DNA of 64,000 nucleotides from Methylotenera_A sp963701715 (GCA_963701715.1 CAVPAX010000008.1:11336-75335), one strand, 5' to 3'; positions 1-7,747 are shown, counted from the stretch's first letter. A program made the numbers and translations. Notes: generated by a model from the sequence alone, not told the origin.

Positions 1-524
1 AAAAAGCCGTGAAGTCTGGATCTGCTGATGATGTCGCCTTTTTAATGACCAATGCTGACTCTGTAATTATTGTGCCAGGTTACGGTTTGGCGGTATCGCG
101 GGCGCAGCATGCCTTGCAAGAACTTACCAGCAAATTAATCAGCAAGGGTGTGCATGTCAAATATGCAATACACCCCGTTGCTGGGCGTATGCCCGGACAT
201 ATGAATGTGCTTCTTGCCGAAGCAGATGTGCCTTACGAGCAAGTGGTAGAGATGGAAGATATAAATAATGAATTTGGACATACTGATGTAGTTTTTGTGA
301 TTGGCGCTAACGATGTGGTAAACCCCGCTGCAAAAAAACCTGGTACTGCAATTTATGGAATGCCTATTTTAGAAGCCTACAAAGCAAAAACCATTATCGT
401 GAATAAACGCTCAATGGCCGCTGGCTACGCTGGTTTAGATAATGAATTATTTTATTTAGACAAAACCATGATGGTATTTGGCGATGCTAAACACGTTATT
501 GAGGACATCATCAAAGCGATTTAA
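1..524 (+). CDS. pntB: NAD(P) transhydrogenase subunit beta, C-terminal part
   Basis: This is the 3' end of a gene cut by the window edge; the frame is open from base 3. About 170 residues are visible. They match domain III of PntB, the NADP(H)-binding domain that projects into the cytoplasm from the proton-translocating transhydrogenase. Visible signatures are VPGYGLAVSRAQ, the HPVAGRMPGHMNVLLAEA segment, the GANDVVNPAA motif and the GYAGLDNELF end. The enzyme couples hydride transfer between NAD(H) and NADP(H) to proton movement. A GTG at base 9 is inside the gene and is not a start. No terminator-like hairpin is obvious after the stop. Identity is secure from family knowledge; the operon partner pntA would lie outside the window. 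Confidence 0.95.
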   Translation, partial: KAVKSGSADDVAFLMTNADSVIIVPGYGLAVSRAQHALQELTSKLISKGVHVKYAIHPVAGRMPGHMNVLLAEADVPYEQVVEMEDINNEFGHTDVVFVIGANDVVNPAAKKPGTAIYGMPILEAYKAKTIIVNKRSMAAGYAGLDNELFYLDKTMMVFGDAKHVIEDIIKAI

Positions 525-947
525 GCTTCTAAACAACATAATAATCTTGCAGACAGCAAAAAAACTCTGATTATGTCTCCGCCCCATGACAGCTTATTTA
601 ATTCGTTAGAATATTGCCATTAATTTAAGAACCACTTCAAATATAACGATATTCTAGAAAATCGTGCCTAATATTTTTACTTAGTTCGCTTAAGTTCTCC
701 TAGTTTCTGCCTTGTTCCCCTGCGTTTCATTAGACATAAAATAGCTATTTTCGACTATCCGCATGTTCCAATTAAACTGCTCAAAATCAATATCTGAAGC
801 CAATCTTTTATAGAATTTCAGCTAATTTGCGACTCGGCTACATCCTAACTGCCGCATTACTGCATAAGATTATTAGCCCGTCCGTCCACTAAATCTTCCC
901 CAGCACACCGCTGGTAGTCTTTTGCTTCAAGTCAGACAACTCATCGC
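525..947. other. Intergenic region with repeat copy A
   Basis: This stretch of more than 400 bases has no convincing gene. It is AT-rich and contains the first copy of the 72-bp repeat (665-736), preceded by an AT-rich segment (about 640-664) resembling the segment before copy D. No recognisable tRNA-His fragment is left in front of this copy. Short ORFs near its right end only shadow the start of the next gene. Confidence 0.7.
665..736 (+). repeat. 72-bp repeat, copy A
   Basis: The unit begins TGCCTAAT and ends ATTAGACA, an imperfect 8-bp inverted repeat. The interior shares the CTAATATTTTTNCTTAGTT block and several shorter blocks with copies at 4633-4704 and 6719-6790. All three full copies are exactly 72 bp by coordinate count. 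This one is the most diverged. Confidence 0.75.
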
Positions 948-977
948 TTGCCTTTTCAATTTTTCACTGCGTATAAT
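948..977 (+). promoter_or_regulatory. Putative sigma-70 promoter of the Mce operon
   Basis: A TTGCCT box at 948-953 and a perfect TATAAT at 972-977 are separated by 18 bp, 21 bases before the mlaE start codon. The GCGTATAATCT context is repeated in front of gltA. Confidence 0.55.
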
Positions 978-997
978 CTTTCTAAAAGGGAGATTGA

Positions 998-2113
998 ATG
1001 GCTGCAGCTAGCTTTCGTGTTGCTCAAGATAACCAAGGTCGACATCATGTCCAGCTTTTTGGTCAGTGGTCATTACGAGTACCTTCAAATGATTTTGCCA
1101 AACTTAAAAAATTATTGCAGCCATTTTTTATAGATATTTCCACAAGATGGGATTTAAACGAAATTGAGCAGCTAGACGCAGCCGGCGCCTCTACTCTTTT
1201 ATCAGGCTGGGGCAACAAACTCGACAGCAATATATCGCTCAGGCCTGAACATGCAGTGCTATTTAATACGCTAATCAATTTAGAAAGGCCACCCGCTAAA
1301 AAAACTGGGCGTAACTGGCTCGCACCGCTTAATGGCTTAGGCAAAGGCGTGCTTCATATCATGCACCACTTCACAGAGTTTATTCATTTGTTCGGCTCAC
1401 TTTTAATAGAAATTGCCTATCTTATTCGCCGTCCACAAGATTTTCCCTGGCGCGAATTCAGCGCCAACATATATAAGAGTGGCGTGAATGCCCTGCCAGT
1501 GACGGCGCTGCTAGGCTTTATGATTGGCGTTGTAATGGGTTATTTAATGTCGAAGCAACTGCATACGTTTGGCGCAGACATTTATATTGTGAATATTTTA
1601 GGGCTCAGTATTATTCGCGAACTTGGTCCCGTGCTAATGGCGGTGCTGGTTGCGGGTCGATCAGGTTCTGCGATGACGGCGCAAATCGGCGTGATGCGGG
1701 TAACCGATGAGATCGACGCACTGACCACAATGGGTATTTCACGTATTTTACGAGTTGTTCTACCAAAGGTGCTGGGACTGACTTTTGTTGCGCCTTTACT
1801 CGTGCTATGGACATCAAGCTGGACGCTTGCTGGCGGCGCCTTCGCATCCAATTTAGAGCTAGGTATTAGCTTTCGCTTCTTCTTTGATTATCTGCCATTG
1901 GTTGTTCAGCCCGTAAATCTTACGCTCAGTCTAATCAAAGGGCTTATGTTTGGTTTCGTTGTAGCATTGGTCGCCTGCCACTTCGGCTTACGCATCAAGC
2001 CAAATACCGAGAGCTTGAGCAACAGCACAACAAGCTCAGTGGTAACAGCGATATCCGGAGTGATTCTAGTCAATGCCTGGTTTGCAATTTTAACGCGCGG
2101 TATCGGCGTATGA
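998..2113 (+). CDS. mlaE: MlaE-family ABC transporter permease with N-terminal STAS-like extension
   Basis: This 371-residue inner-membrane permease belongs to an MlaFED/Mce-type ABC transporter, which moves phospholipids or other lipids between the inner membrane and the periplasm. The first ~100 residues are soluble and STAS-like (LDAAGASTLLSGW segment). In the E. coli Mla system a STAS protein is the separate subunit MlaB; here a similar domain seems fused to the permease. The MlaE core follows from about residue 130, with several membrane segments, the VTALLGFMIGVVMGYL and REL/GPVLMAVLVAGRSGSA motifs and the coupling-region VTDEIDALTTMGI. The ATG start follows AAAGGGAG at a good distance. 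The stop overlaps the next gene by four bases, so translation is probably coupled. The family is certain; the exact lipid substrate cannot be read from sequence. Confidence 0.9.
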   Translation: MAAASFRVAQDNQGRHHVQLFGQWSLRVPSNDFAKLKKLLQPFFIDISTRWDLNEIEQLDAAGASTLLSGWGNKLDSNISLRPEHAVLFNTLINLERPPAKKTGRNWLAPLNGLGKGVLHIMHHFTEFIHLFGSLLIEIAYLIRRPQDFPWREFSANIYKSGVNALPVTALLGFMIGVVMGYLMSKQLHTFGADIYIVNILGLSIIRELGPVLMAVLVAGRSGSAMTAQIGVMRVTDEIDALTTMGISRILRVVLPKVLGLTFVAPLLVLWTSSWTLAGGAFASNLELGISFRFFFDYLPLVVQPVNLTLSLIKGLMFGFVVALVACHFGLRIKPNTESLSNSTTSSVVTAISGVILVNAWFAILTRGIGV

Positions 2114-2913
2114 ACGACGACTCCATCGAAAATACCCCACGGGAAAATAGTCCAGATCAGGATGTCATCTGTGACATACAGAATGTTTGCACAGAATTTG
2201 GTGACAATATTGTTCACCATAATCTCAACTTAAAGGTTAAGCGTGGTGATATTCTCGCTTTAGTAGGTAGGTCAGGCTGTGGGAAAACTACATTATTGCG
2301 CCATATCATAGGGTTGACTAAGCCCCAAAGTGGCAAGGTGCTATTGTTTGGGCAAAATCTGCACGCAATGGAGCGAGTAGCACAACGACGCCTGATGAAT
2401 CGATTTGGCGTGCTGTTCCAGCAAGGCGCTTTATTTTCAGCGCTTTCCGTATACGACAATATTGCTTTTCCGTTACGTGAATTGAAACAACTGGATGAGT
2501 CCACCATCTACCAATTGGTGATGCACAAACTGGCATTGGTTGAGCTTGAGCCGCGCAATGCAGACTTGCTTCCTGCTGAGCTTTCAGGGGGTATGGTGAA
2601 ACGCGTAGGGTTAGCCCGCGCACTTGCTTTGGAGCCTGAACTGTTGGTACTTGATGAACCCACTGCGGGACTTGACCCTGACCGCAGCCATAATTTTATC
2701 GATCTTGTTAAACAGCTCAAAAAATCCTTGGGATTAACTGTGCTTTTTGTTACTCATGATATGGATACTCTGGCATCGCTAGCCGAACGAGTGGCTGTAT
2801 TAGAAGAGAAACATATTATTGCAGATTGTTCATTACAAGAGCTGGCCGGAATTGATCATCCTTTTGTAATCAATTTCTTCCAAAGTATCCGTAGCAGACT
2901 CGAAAGATTATAA
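2110..2913 (+). CDS. mlaF: MlaF-family ABC transporter ATP-binding protein
   Basis: This is a 267-residue cytoplasmic ATPase that powers the MlaE permease. All nucleotide-binding motifs are visible: Walker A GRSGCGKT at about 53-60, Q-loop FQQG near 103, the variant signature LSGGM at 158-162 (typical of Mla/Mce ATPases), Walker B LLVLDEP at 178-184 and the H-loop histidine near 216. The start ATG overlaps the mlaE stop. The gene is intact and of normal length for the family. It sits second in a four-gene operon with mlaE, mlaD and a lipoprotein gene. Confidence 0.93.
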   Translation: MNDDSIENTPRENSPDQDVICDIQNVCTEFGDNIVHHNLNLKVKRGDILALVGRSGCGKTTLLRHIIGLTKPQSGKVLLFGQNLHAMERVAQRRLMNRFGVLFQQGALFSALSVYDNIAFPLRELKQLDESTIYQLVMHKLALVELEPRNADLLPAELSGGMVKRVGLARALALEPELLVLDEPTAGLDPDRSHNFIDLVKQLKKSLGLTVLFVTHDMDTLASLAERVAVLEEKHIIADCSLQELAGIDHPFVINFFQSIRSRLERL

Positions 2914-2919
2914 TTAGCC

Positions 2920-3870
2920 ATGGAAAACCGAGCTTATGCAATCGCAGTTGGTATATTCACCCTGATGCTTGGGATAGGCGTGGCATTTGCCTATTGGTGG
3001 ATTAGCGGCTCGCAGCAGGCTCGCACAGAATACATTGTAAGCTCTCAATTACCTGTTACCGGCCTAAGCTCAGAAGGCACCGTTAAATTTCGTGGTGTAG
3101 ATATCGGCAAAGTAACAGAAATTGCACTAGACCCATCCTCGCAAACCACCATCTTGATTAAGATTGCGGTCGCAAAAAACTTAAAGCTCAGTACTGAAGC
3201 TTATGCTGAGCTTCGTCGGCAAGGGATAACCGGACTTGCTTATATAGATCTAAATGATGAAAGCAAAAATGCGCCTGCCTTGCCCGTTGGTAGCACTATT
3301 CCGCTTCGGCCAACCCTTGTGGATGATTTAATATCCAAAGGCCCGGAACTCTTAGCACAACTACAAGTGCTTTTGAAAAACAGTAGTCAGTTCACTGCAT
3401 CGGCCAACCGAGTTTTGACAAGTGTTGATGTTCAGAAACTGAATAACGCCATTGCAAATTTAGAAAAGGCCTCTGAGAAAGCTTTGCCAGCAATCAATTC
3501 TGCAGCAAATATGTTCAACAATGCTAATAAAATGGTATCCGAGAAAAATCAAGTACAACTCGTAAAGTCATTAGAAAGCGTGCAACAGACTTTTGATGCT
3601 ACAAGACCGCTCATCAATGAGCTGAGCCTGACCACTAAAAAATTCCACAACACAGCCAATCAAATTGAAATCAGCACCAATCAGCTTACCAGCACACTGT
3701 ATAATGAAACCTTACCGCAGTTACATTCACTGACTCAAAACATGAATCGAAGTGCCATTCATTTCAACCAGCTCATTGAGGGTTTAGAAGACAATCCGCA
3801 AAGCATCATTTTTGGAAAACCAGCGGTCCCGGCAGGCCCTGGTGAAGAAGGCTTTGCCACCAAGCCATGA
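2920..3870 (+). CDS. mlaD: MlaD/Mce-domain substrate-binding protein
   Basis: This 316-residue protein has one N-terminal membrane anchor (about residues 6-27) and a periplasmic Mce/MlaD domain (about 40-118). The domain contains VTGLSSEGTVKFRGVDIGKV and the LRRQGITGLAYIDL block. A long helical tail of about 180 residues follows, with repeated Asn/Ala/Gln-rich segments. Mce proteins form hexameric rings with a central hydrophobic channel for lipids. The long tail makes it more like Mce proteins outside the short E. coli MlaD type. It lies six bases after mlaF and overlaps the next gene by four bases. Confidence 0.9.
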   Translation: MENRAYAIAVGIFTLMLGIGVAFAYWWISGSQQARTEYIVSSQLPVTGLSSEGTVKFRGVDIGKVTEIALDPSSQTTILIKIAVAKNLKLSTEAYAELRRQGITGLAYIDLNDESKNAPALPVGSTIPLRPTLVDDLISKGPELLAQLQVLLKNSSQFTASANRVLTSVDVQKLNNAIANLEKASEKALPAINSAANMFNNANKMVSEKNQVQLVKSLESVQQTFDATRPLINELSLTTKKFHNTANQIEISTNQLTSTLYNETLPQLHSLTQNMNRSAIHFNQLIEGLEDNPQSIIFGKPAVPAGPGEEGFATKP

Positions 3871-4478
3871 GGGCCAGAATGCGCACTATCTCTTTACTAT
3901 TTATCAGCGGCCTGATCGCAAGCACTTTAGCTGCCTGCATTGGCACAAACAAAGCCAAACAAAATACTGCCATTTACGATTTTGGTTTGTCTGTTTCTAG
4001 CGAAAGCAATCAACAAATTGCTTCAAAAATATTGTTCGAACAACCGGTTGCAGCAGAATCTCTAAACCATAATAAAATTCGTTACCGACTGAATTATCAA
4101 GACCCTTCACGTGTATTTTTCTATGCAGAAAGCCGTTGGGCAGCTACGCCTTCAGAGCTGCTTTATGGCAAGCTGAGCAAGATGGTAAATTTAACAAATA
4201 ATCCTATGAAATGCAGCTTGGAACTAAAAATAGAAGCTTTTGACCACGTGTTTCAGACCACAACTGCCAGTGAAGGCGTCGTTCAGCTGAGCGCATTACT
4301 GATTGAGAAAAAATCCAGGAAAGTCATCTCAACTCAACTTATTACGGAAAGCGCCGCCTCAGCCTCCCCTAATGCGCAAGGCGGAACAGACGCGCTACAT
4401 CAGGCGAGCGAAAATGCGCTGAAAAAAATAATACAATGGGGAAATTTGATTGCTAGTAACAGCGAATTTTGTCAATAA
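3867..4478 (+). CDS. ABC-type transport auxiliary lipoprotein (PqiC-like)
   Basis: This 203-residue protein has an N-terminal signal peptide ending in a lipobox, LAACIG, with the acylated cysteine at about residue 23. The rest matches the outer-membrane lipoprotein family that accompanies Mce systems (ABC-type transport auxiliary component, PqiC-like): an IYDFG strand near the start, a YRLNYQDPSRVFFYAESRWA block and a conserved Cys near the middle. It probably anchors the Mce assembly at the outer membrane. The start overlaps the mlaD stop (ATGA); an internal ATG four codons later is also possible. Family assignment is by pattern and gene context; it is the last gene of the operon. Confidence 0.8.
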   Translation: MRARMRTISLLFISGLIASTLAACIGTNKAKQNTAIYDFGLSVSSESNQQIASKILFEQPVAAESLNHNKIRYRLNYQDPSRVFFYAESRWAATPSELLYGKLSKMVNLTNNPMKCSLELKIEAFDHVFQTTTASEGVVQLSALLIEKKSRKVISTQLITESAASASPNAQGGTDALHQASENALKKIIQWGNLIASNSEFCQ

Positions 4479-4532
4479 GCGATTTTAAATGCTGGTTTGG
4501 GAGTCGATATTAGCCACTTTAAAACAAGTATT

Positions 4533-4577
4533 TGGGGTGGCTGATGGGACTCGAACCCACGACAACTGGAATCACAA
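4533..4577 (-). repeat. tRNA-His 3' fragment (att-like scar), copy B
   Basis: On the minus strand this is the 3' part of tRNA-His, from the CCA end through the T arm to the GTG anticodon. It differs by only a few bases from the intact gene at 7367-7443. The match stops at the anticodon loop, the usual crossover site of tRNA-targeting tyrosine recombinases. The D arm and 5' acceptor strand are missing, so it is not a functional tRNA. Confidence 0.85.
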
Positions 4578-4632
4578 CCTAAGATGCATAATCACGTAAC
4601 TCTATAGAATATATAGTTATTTTAGAAACTAG

Positions 4633-4704
4633 TGTCTAATATTTTTGCTTAGTTTGCCTTAGCATAGCTAGTTCCAGCCTTCTTTGTTCTTATTTTATTA
4701 GACA
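4633..4704 (+). repeat. 72-bp repeat, copy B
   Basis: It has perfect 8-bp inverted ends TGTCTAAT/ATTAGACA and lies 55 bp after the tRNA-His fragment, the same layout as copy D. The interior contains TTGCTTAGTTTGCCTTAG. It lies 190 bp before the DUF502 gene. The 4479-4894 gap holds nothing else that can be supported. Confidence 0.85.
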
Positions 4705-4894
4705 GAATCATGATTAGATTCGACCTGAGTGTAACAAATATTTATAGGTCTCAATCGAATCACCTAAGAACGCGAAGATTGTATATCGTGTAAGTCTCGC
4801 TTGGATATGTCGTATAACACTGCCAAAAAATATGTTGGGACTCCGAATGTTCTTGCATATATTATTATGCATCCCCATAAACGAGGAAACAGAG

Positions 4895-5506
4895 ATGTTA
4901 AGATCAATTAATAAAAATATTCTTACTGGCCTGATCACAATCTTGCCTGTAGCGCTAACGCTTTATCTGCTCTACTGGTTTGTTGTGGCAACAGAGTCCT
5001 TTCTTGGGGATACGATCCGAGCTGTGATGTCAGATGAATTGTACAGACCCGGAATGGGTGTAGCAGCTGGTCTGCTGGTGGCCTTTATAGTAGGAATGCT
5101 TATGCATACCCTTATTGCACGGCGTTTGTTTTCAAGAGGCGAACAGATTTTCTATCGCCTGCCTTTAATTAAATCGGTATATCTGTCGATTCGTGATCTA
5201 CTGGATTATTTTTCGTCAGAAAAAAAGAAAGATTTTGAGCAAGTCGTAGCAATTACTTTTGGAGATACTGGCATGCAAGTGGTTGGCCTTGTAACTCAAA
5301 CCGACATGAAACAAATGCCTGCTGAATTTAGCCAGCAAGACAGTTTGCTGGTTTACGTACCCATGAGTTACGGAATCGGTGGTTTTGCAGTGCTGGTTCC
5401 TCGCAGCGCCACACGACCTCTGAATATGAGCATGGAAGATGCAATGCGCTTCACACTCACTGCAGGGGTGACCGCTAGCCCTAGGTCCGAAAGTGATGTC
5501 GAGTAA
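4895..5506 (+). CDS. DUF502 family membrane protein
   Basis: This 203-residue inner-membrane protein of unknown function belongs to the DUF502 family. It has two hydrophobic segments in the first 90 residues (ILTGLITILPVALTLYLLYW and the VAAGLLVAFIVGMLMHTLIA region) and the family signature around YRLPLIKSVYLSIRDLLDYF. A soluble C-terminal domain rich in beta strands ends in a YVPMSYGIGGFAVLVPR-type motif. ATG 4895 is preferred over an upstream in-frame start because AGGAAACAG precedes it and the homologous N-terminus begins there. It is a single gene flanked by repeat copies B and C. Relatives occur widely in bacteria and plants. Confidence 0.85.
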   Translation: MLRSINKNILTGLITILPVALTLYLLYWFVVATESFLGDTIRAVMSDELYRPGMGVAAGLLVAFIVGMLMHTLIARRLFSRGEQIFYRLPLIKSVYLSIRDLLDYFSSEKKKDFEQVVAITFGDTGMQVVGLVTQTDMKQMPAEFSQQDSLLVYVPMSYGIGGFAVLVPRSATRPLNMSMEDAMRFTLTAGVTASPRSESDVE

Positions 5507-5973
5507 ACTGGAGTTTACTTGGAAGGATCGTGTTTTTATGTTTAGCAGCTGGCAGTGTCCTCCTGCGCCATCTGACCTTCATTCTGTTTGCCCTTTTGGA
5601 CGGGGCAAAGGTGGCTTGGCGACGCATCTCCCAGCTGCCGCTTGGGAGTTCTTTGCTGAGTTCACTGGTTGTGTCTGTCCGCTTTCGCATTTCGAGAACT
5701 ACTTTCGCATCAAAGTGGGGCTGTCCGGCTGCACATAGAGCTTATGTTTGCCTTAGCATGGCTAGTTCCTGCTTTCTTTGCCCTTATTTAAATAGACAAG
5801 ATCATGATTGGATTCGGCAAAAACTGTCATTCGATTTCATCGTTTAATGCTCAAAATATCCAACAATTAATGATTTACAATTAAAACGAAACGATTAGGA
5901 AACAACAATAAAATTGTCATCGGATCATGTTTTCGTACGTTAATTATGAACAACCAACAATAGGAGATTCCAC
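5507..5973. other. Intergenic region with repeat fragment C
   Basis: No supportable gene was found. Two overlapping plus-strand ORFs and a minus-strand ORF here lack ribosome binding sites and family features. The stretch 5520-5730 is GC-richer than its surroundings and could be a decayed gene. Repeat fragment C (5740-5798) lies near its right part. Confidence 0.5.
5740..5798 (+). repeat. 72-bp repeat, truncated copy C
   Basis: This partial copy matches copy B from GCTTA onward and keeps the TTTGCCTTAGCAT block and a degenerate 3' end (AATAGACA). The similarity to B continues past the unit into ATCATGATTNGATTCG, so B and C are closest relatives. The 5' inverted end and the tRNA-His fragment are absent. 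Confidence 0.75.
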
Positions 5974-6462
5974 TTGAAACATTTTCTAATTGCAGCGGCG
6001 CTAGCTGTTGCCGCCATTACTACTCCAGCACTCGCTGCAGATGTTGGAGTGTCTGTTAGTATTGGGCAACCAGGCTTTTATGGCAGAATCGATATTGGTG
6101 ATTACCCTTACCCTTATCCACGAGTAATCTATCGTCAACCAAGAGTCGTTGAGCGCGTATATATTGAACGCGAGCCAATTTATATGCGAGTACCTCCAGG
6201 CCATGCTAAAAACTGGCGTAAACACTGTCATAGATACGATGCTTGTGGTGAGCGGGTTTATTTTGTGCAGGATAGCTGGTACCACCATGAGTATGTTCCT
6301 TATTATCAGGAATATCATCGTGATCGCCGTGACGAGCGTTGGGAAGACCGTCGTGAGCGCGGAGATGATCGCCGTGACGAGTACAGGGATAATCGTCATG
6401 GTGACGATGACCGTGGTAAGGGTCATGGCCATGGTAACAATGGCCGCGGCAAAGATCATTAG
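5974..6462 (+). CDS. Secreted periplasmic protein with charged Arg/Asp/His-rich tail
   Basis: This is a 162-residue protein with a clear Sec signal peptide (KHFLIAAALAVAAITTPALA, cleavage after ALA about residue 21). The mature N-terminus (DVGVSVSIGQPGFYGRIDIG) is followed by a Tyr/Pro-rich stretch and a conserved central part containing YMRVPPGHAKNWRKHCHRYDACG with two cysteines. The last ~50 residues are low-complexity DRRDE/RGDD/HGHG repeats. It resembles small uncharacterised exported proteins common in betaproteobacteria; function is unknown. The start is TTG, chosen because AGGAGA lies just upstream and the signal peptide begins there. The His/Asp tail might bind metal ions, which is only inference. 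Confidence 0.75.
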   Translation: MKHFLIAAALAVAAITTPALAADVGVSVSIGQPGFYGRIDIGDYPYPYPRVIYRQPRVVERVYIEREPIYMRVPPGHAKNWRKHCHRYDACGERVYFVQDSWYHHEYVPYYQEYHRDRRDERWEDRRERGDDRRDEYRDNRHGDDDRGKGHGHGNNGRGKDH

Positions 6463-6508
6463 GGCATTGTAGTAAGTTATACCATACAGCTGTCGCCTTT
6501 CTAATCAA

Positions 6509-6531
6509 CGAAGAGATATGCTATCTCTTCG
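6509..6531 (+). terminator. Hairpin after the exported-protein gene
   Basis: A perfect 10-bp stem CGAAGAGATA/TATCTCTTCG with a 3-base loop lies 47 bases after the stop codon. There is no T-run, so it may protect the mRNA end rather than act as an intrinsic terminator. Confidence 0.5.
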
Positions 6532-6618
6532 TCTCAGCTGTTGGCGAAAACGGGCCGTCCTACATAAACTGTCGAACGCCCGCTTTTGGATTATATTAGG
6601 CACTTAAAAAGGCTTAAA

Positions 6619-6664
6619 TGGGGTGGCTGATGGGGCTCGAACCCACGACAACTGGAATCACAAC
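6619..6664 (-). repeat. tRNA-His 3' fragment (att-like scar), copy D
   Basis: This near-perfect copy of the tRNA-His 3' half runs from the CCA end to the anticodon. The duplicated block also includes ~20 bp beyond the tRNA end (GCACTTAAAAAGGC compared with GACACTTAAAAAGGC before the intact gene). After the anticodon the sequence changes to the perfect palindrome CAACCTAGGTTG. Confidence 0.87.
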
Positions 6665-6718
6665 CTAGGTTGCATAATCATGTAACCATATAATATATAA
6701 CGGTATTTACAAAAATGG

Positions 6719-6790
6719 TGTCTAATATTTTTGCTTAGTTTGCCTTAGAAAGCCTAGTTTCAGCCTTGTATGCCCTCATTTTATTAGACA
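6719..6790 (+). repeat. 72-bp repeat, copy D
   Basis: It has perfect 8-bp inverted ends TGTCTAAT/ATTAGACA and lies 54 bp after the tRNA-His fragment. It shares CTAATATTTTTGCTTAGTT and TTGCCTTAG with copy B. The small membrane gene starts about 100 bp later. The rest of the 6463-6872 gap is a hairpin and AT-rich sequence. Confidence 0.85.
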
Positions 6791-6887
6791 GAATAATGGC
6801 AGAATTAGGCCAAAAGTCGTCAATTAAATCTCAACTTATTTTTATGTTAGACTTGATTTAATATTGAACTAATTGACCGAACTCTCC

Positions 6888-7232
6888 ATGTACGAGCCAA
6901 TAATACATCCTCCAATTCCTCCCGAACGATTCGTCAGGCGAATGTTACGCCACGCTGCTGCTGCGATTGCTCTGCTGATTCTTTCAATTGTGATTGGAAT
7001 GGCTGGTTACGAGCATTTTGAGCAACTTTCATGGCGAAGTGCATTTTTGAATTCTGCGATGCTTTTGGGTGGAATGGGGCCTGTAGATGCACCACAAACA
7101 GATGGAGGTAAATTGTTTGCTGGGCTTTATGCTCTCTATGCGGGTTTGGTATTTTTAGTTGTTGCTGGTCTGATACTTGCCCCATTGGTACACCGGATCA
7201 TGCATAAATTTCATTGGGCGCGAGACCAGTAA
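6888..7232 (+). CDS. Small two-helix membrane protein, K+ channel-like topology
   Basis: This protein has 114 residues from ATG 6888 (119 from an upstream TTG at 6873). Two hydrophobic helices (HAAAAIALLILSIVIGMAGY and FAGLYALYAGLVFLVVAGLI) flank a short segment, SAFLNSAMLLGGMGPVD. The arrangement helix, pore-like loop, helix resembles single-pore ion channels, but the loop lacks the canonical TVGYGD filter. Similar conserved hypothetical proteins occur widely in proteobacteria. The C-terminus is basic and His-rich. No strong ribosome binding site precedes either start. Function as a channel is inference. It is the last gene before tRNA-His in the repeat-bearing block. Confidence 0.7.
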   Translation: MYEPIIHPPIPPERFVRRMLRHAAAAIALLILSIVIGMAGYEHFEQLSWRSAFLNSAMLLGGMGPVDAPQTDGGKLFAGLYALYAGLVFLVVAGLILAPLVHRIMHKFHWARDQ

Positions 7233-7366
7233 TTTAAATAAATTACTCCTTACTGCTGCGCCATACATCTTGGGATATATCAATGAAAGGCTACTTGAAG
7301 CACTTCCTCACTTGACTTCACAAATGTCTTCTAAGGGTCAATATTAGACACTTAAAAAGGCATAAA

Positions 7367-7443
7367 TGGGGTGGCTGATGGGGCTCGAACCCACGACAAC
7401 CGGAATCACAATCCAGGACTCTACCAGCTGAGCTACAGCCACC
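7367..7443 (-). tRNA. tRNA-His (GTG)
   Basis: The full 77-nt cloverleaf is present on the minus strand with anticodon GTG, the extra G at position -1 paired with C, and an encoded CCA end. This is the intact copy of the sequence whose 3' half recurs at 6619-6664 and 4533-4577, marking it as the integration target of this region. Confidence 0.97.
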
Positions 7444-7459
7444 ATTGAGACTTAAAGAT

Positions 7460-7536
7460 TGGCCTGCCCGACAGGAATCGAACCTGTAACCCCCAGCTTA
7501 GAAGGCTGGTGCTCTATCCGGTTGAGCTACGGGCAG
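7460..7536 (-). tRNA. tRNA-Arg (TCT)
   Basis: A 77-nt cloverleaf on the minus strand has anticodon loop CTTCTAA, acceptor stem CTGCCCG/CGGGCAG and an encoded CCA. It lies between tRNA-His and tRNA-Pro in a three-gene cluster. Confidence 0.97.
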
Positions 7537-7577
7537 ATTGAGTTACATGCTACGACAAAGGCAAGACCAAAATAAAC

Positions 7578-7654
7578 TGGTCGGCGTGGAGAGATTCGAA
7601 CTCCCGACATCCTGCTCCCAAAGCAGGCGCGCTACCAGACTACGCTACACGCCG
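7578..7654 (-). tRNA. tRNA-Pro (TGG)
   Basis: A 77-nt cloverleaf on the minus strand has anticodon loop TTTGGGA, acceptor stem CGGCGTG/CACGCCG and an encoded CCA. It is the first gene of the tRNA cluster in the direction of transcription. Confidence 0.97.
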
Positions 7655-7747
7655 AAGAGGCAGAAATATAGCGCAAACAAGGCGTTTGGTCAATTCTAAT
7701 ATGTTAAAATGGCACTTTATTTTTAATAATTAGTTGAATTACGCCGC

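Noticed and set aside
5493..5847. Plus-strand ORFs of 81 and 105 codons
   Set aside because: They overlap each other in different frames, lack ribosome binding sites and family features, and run into the repeat fragment.
665..6790. Integron attC sites as explanation for the 72-bp repeat
   Set aside because: The ends GTCTAAT/ATTAGAC resemble attC R boxes (GTCTAAC/GTTAGAC), but the essential AAC/GTT triplets are changed, the interior halves do not pair with each other, and no IntI gene is present.
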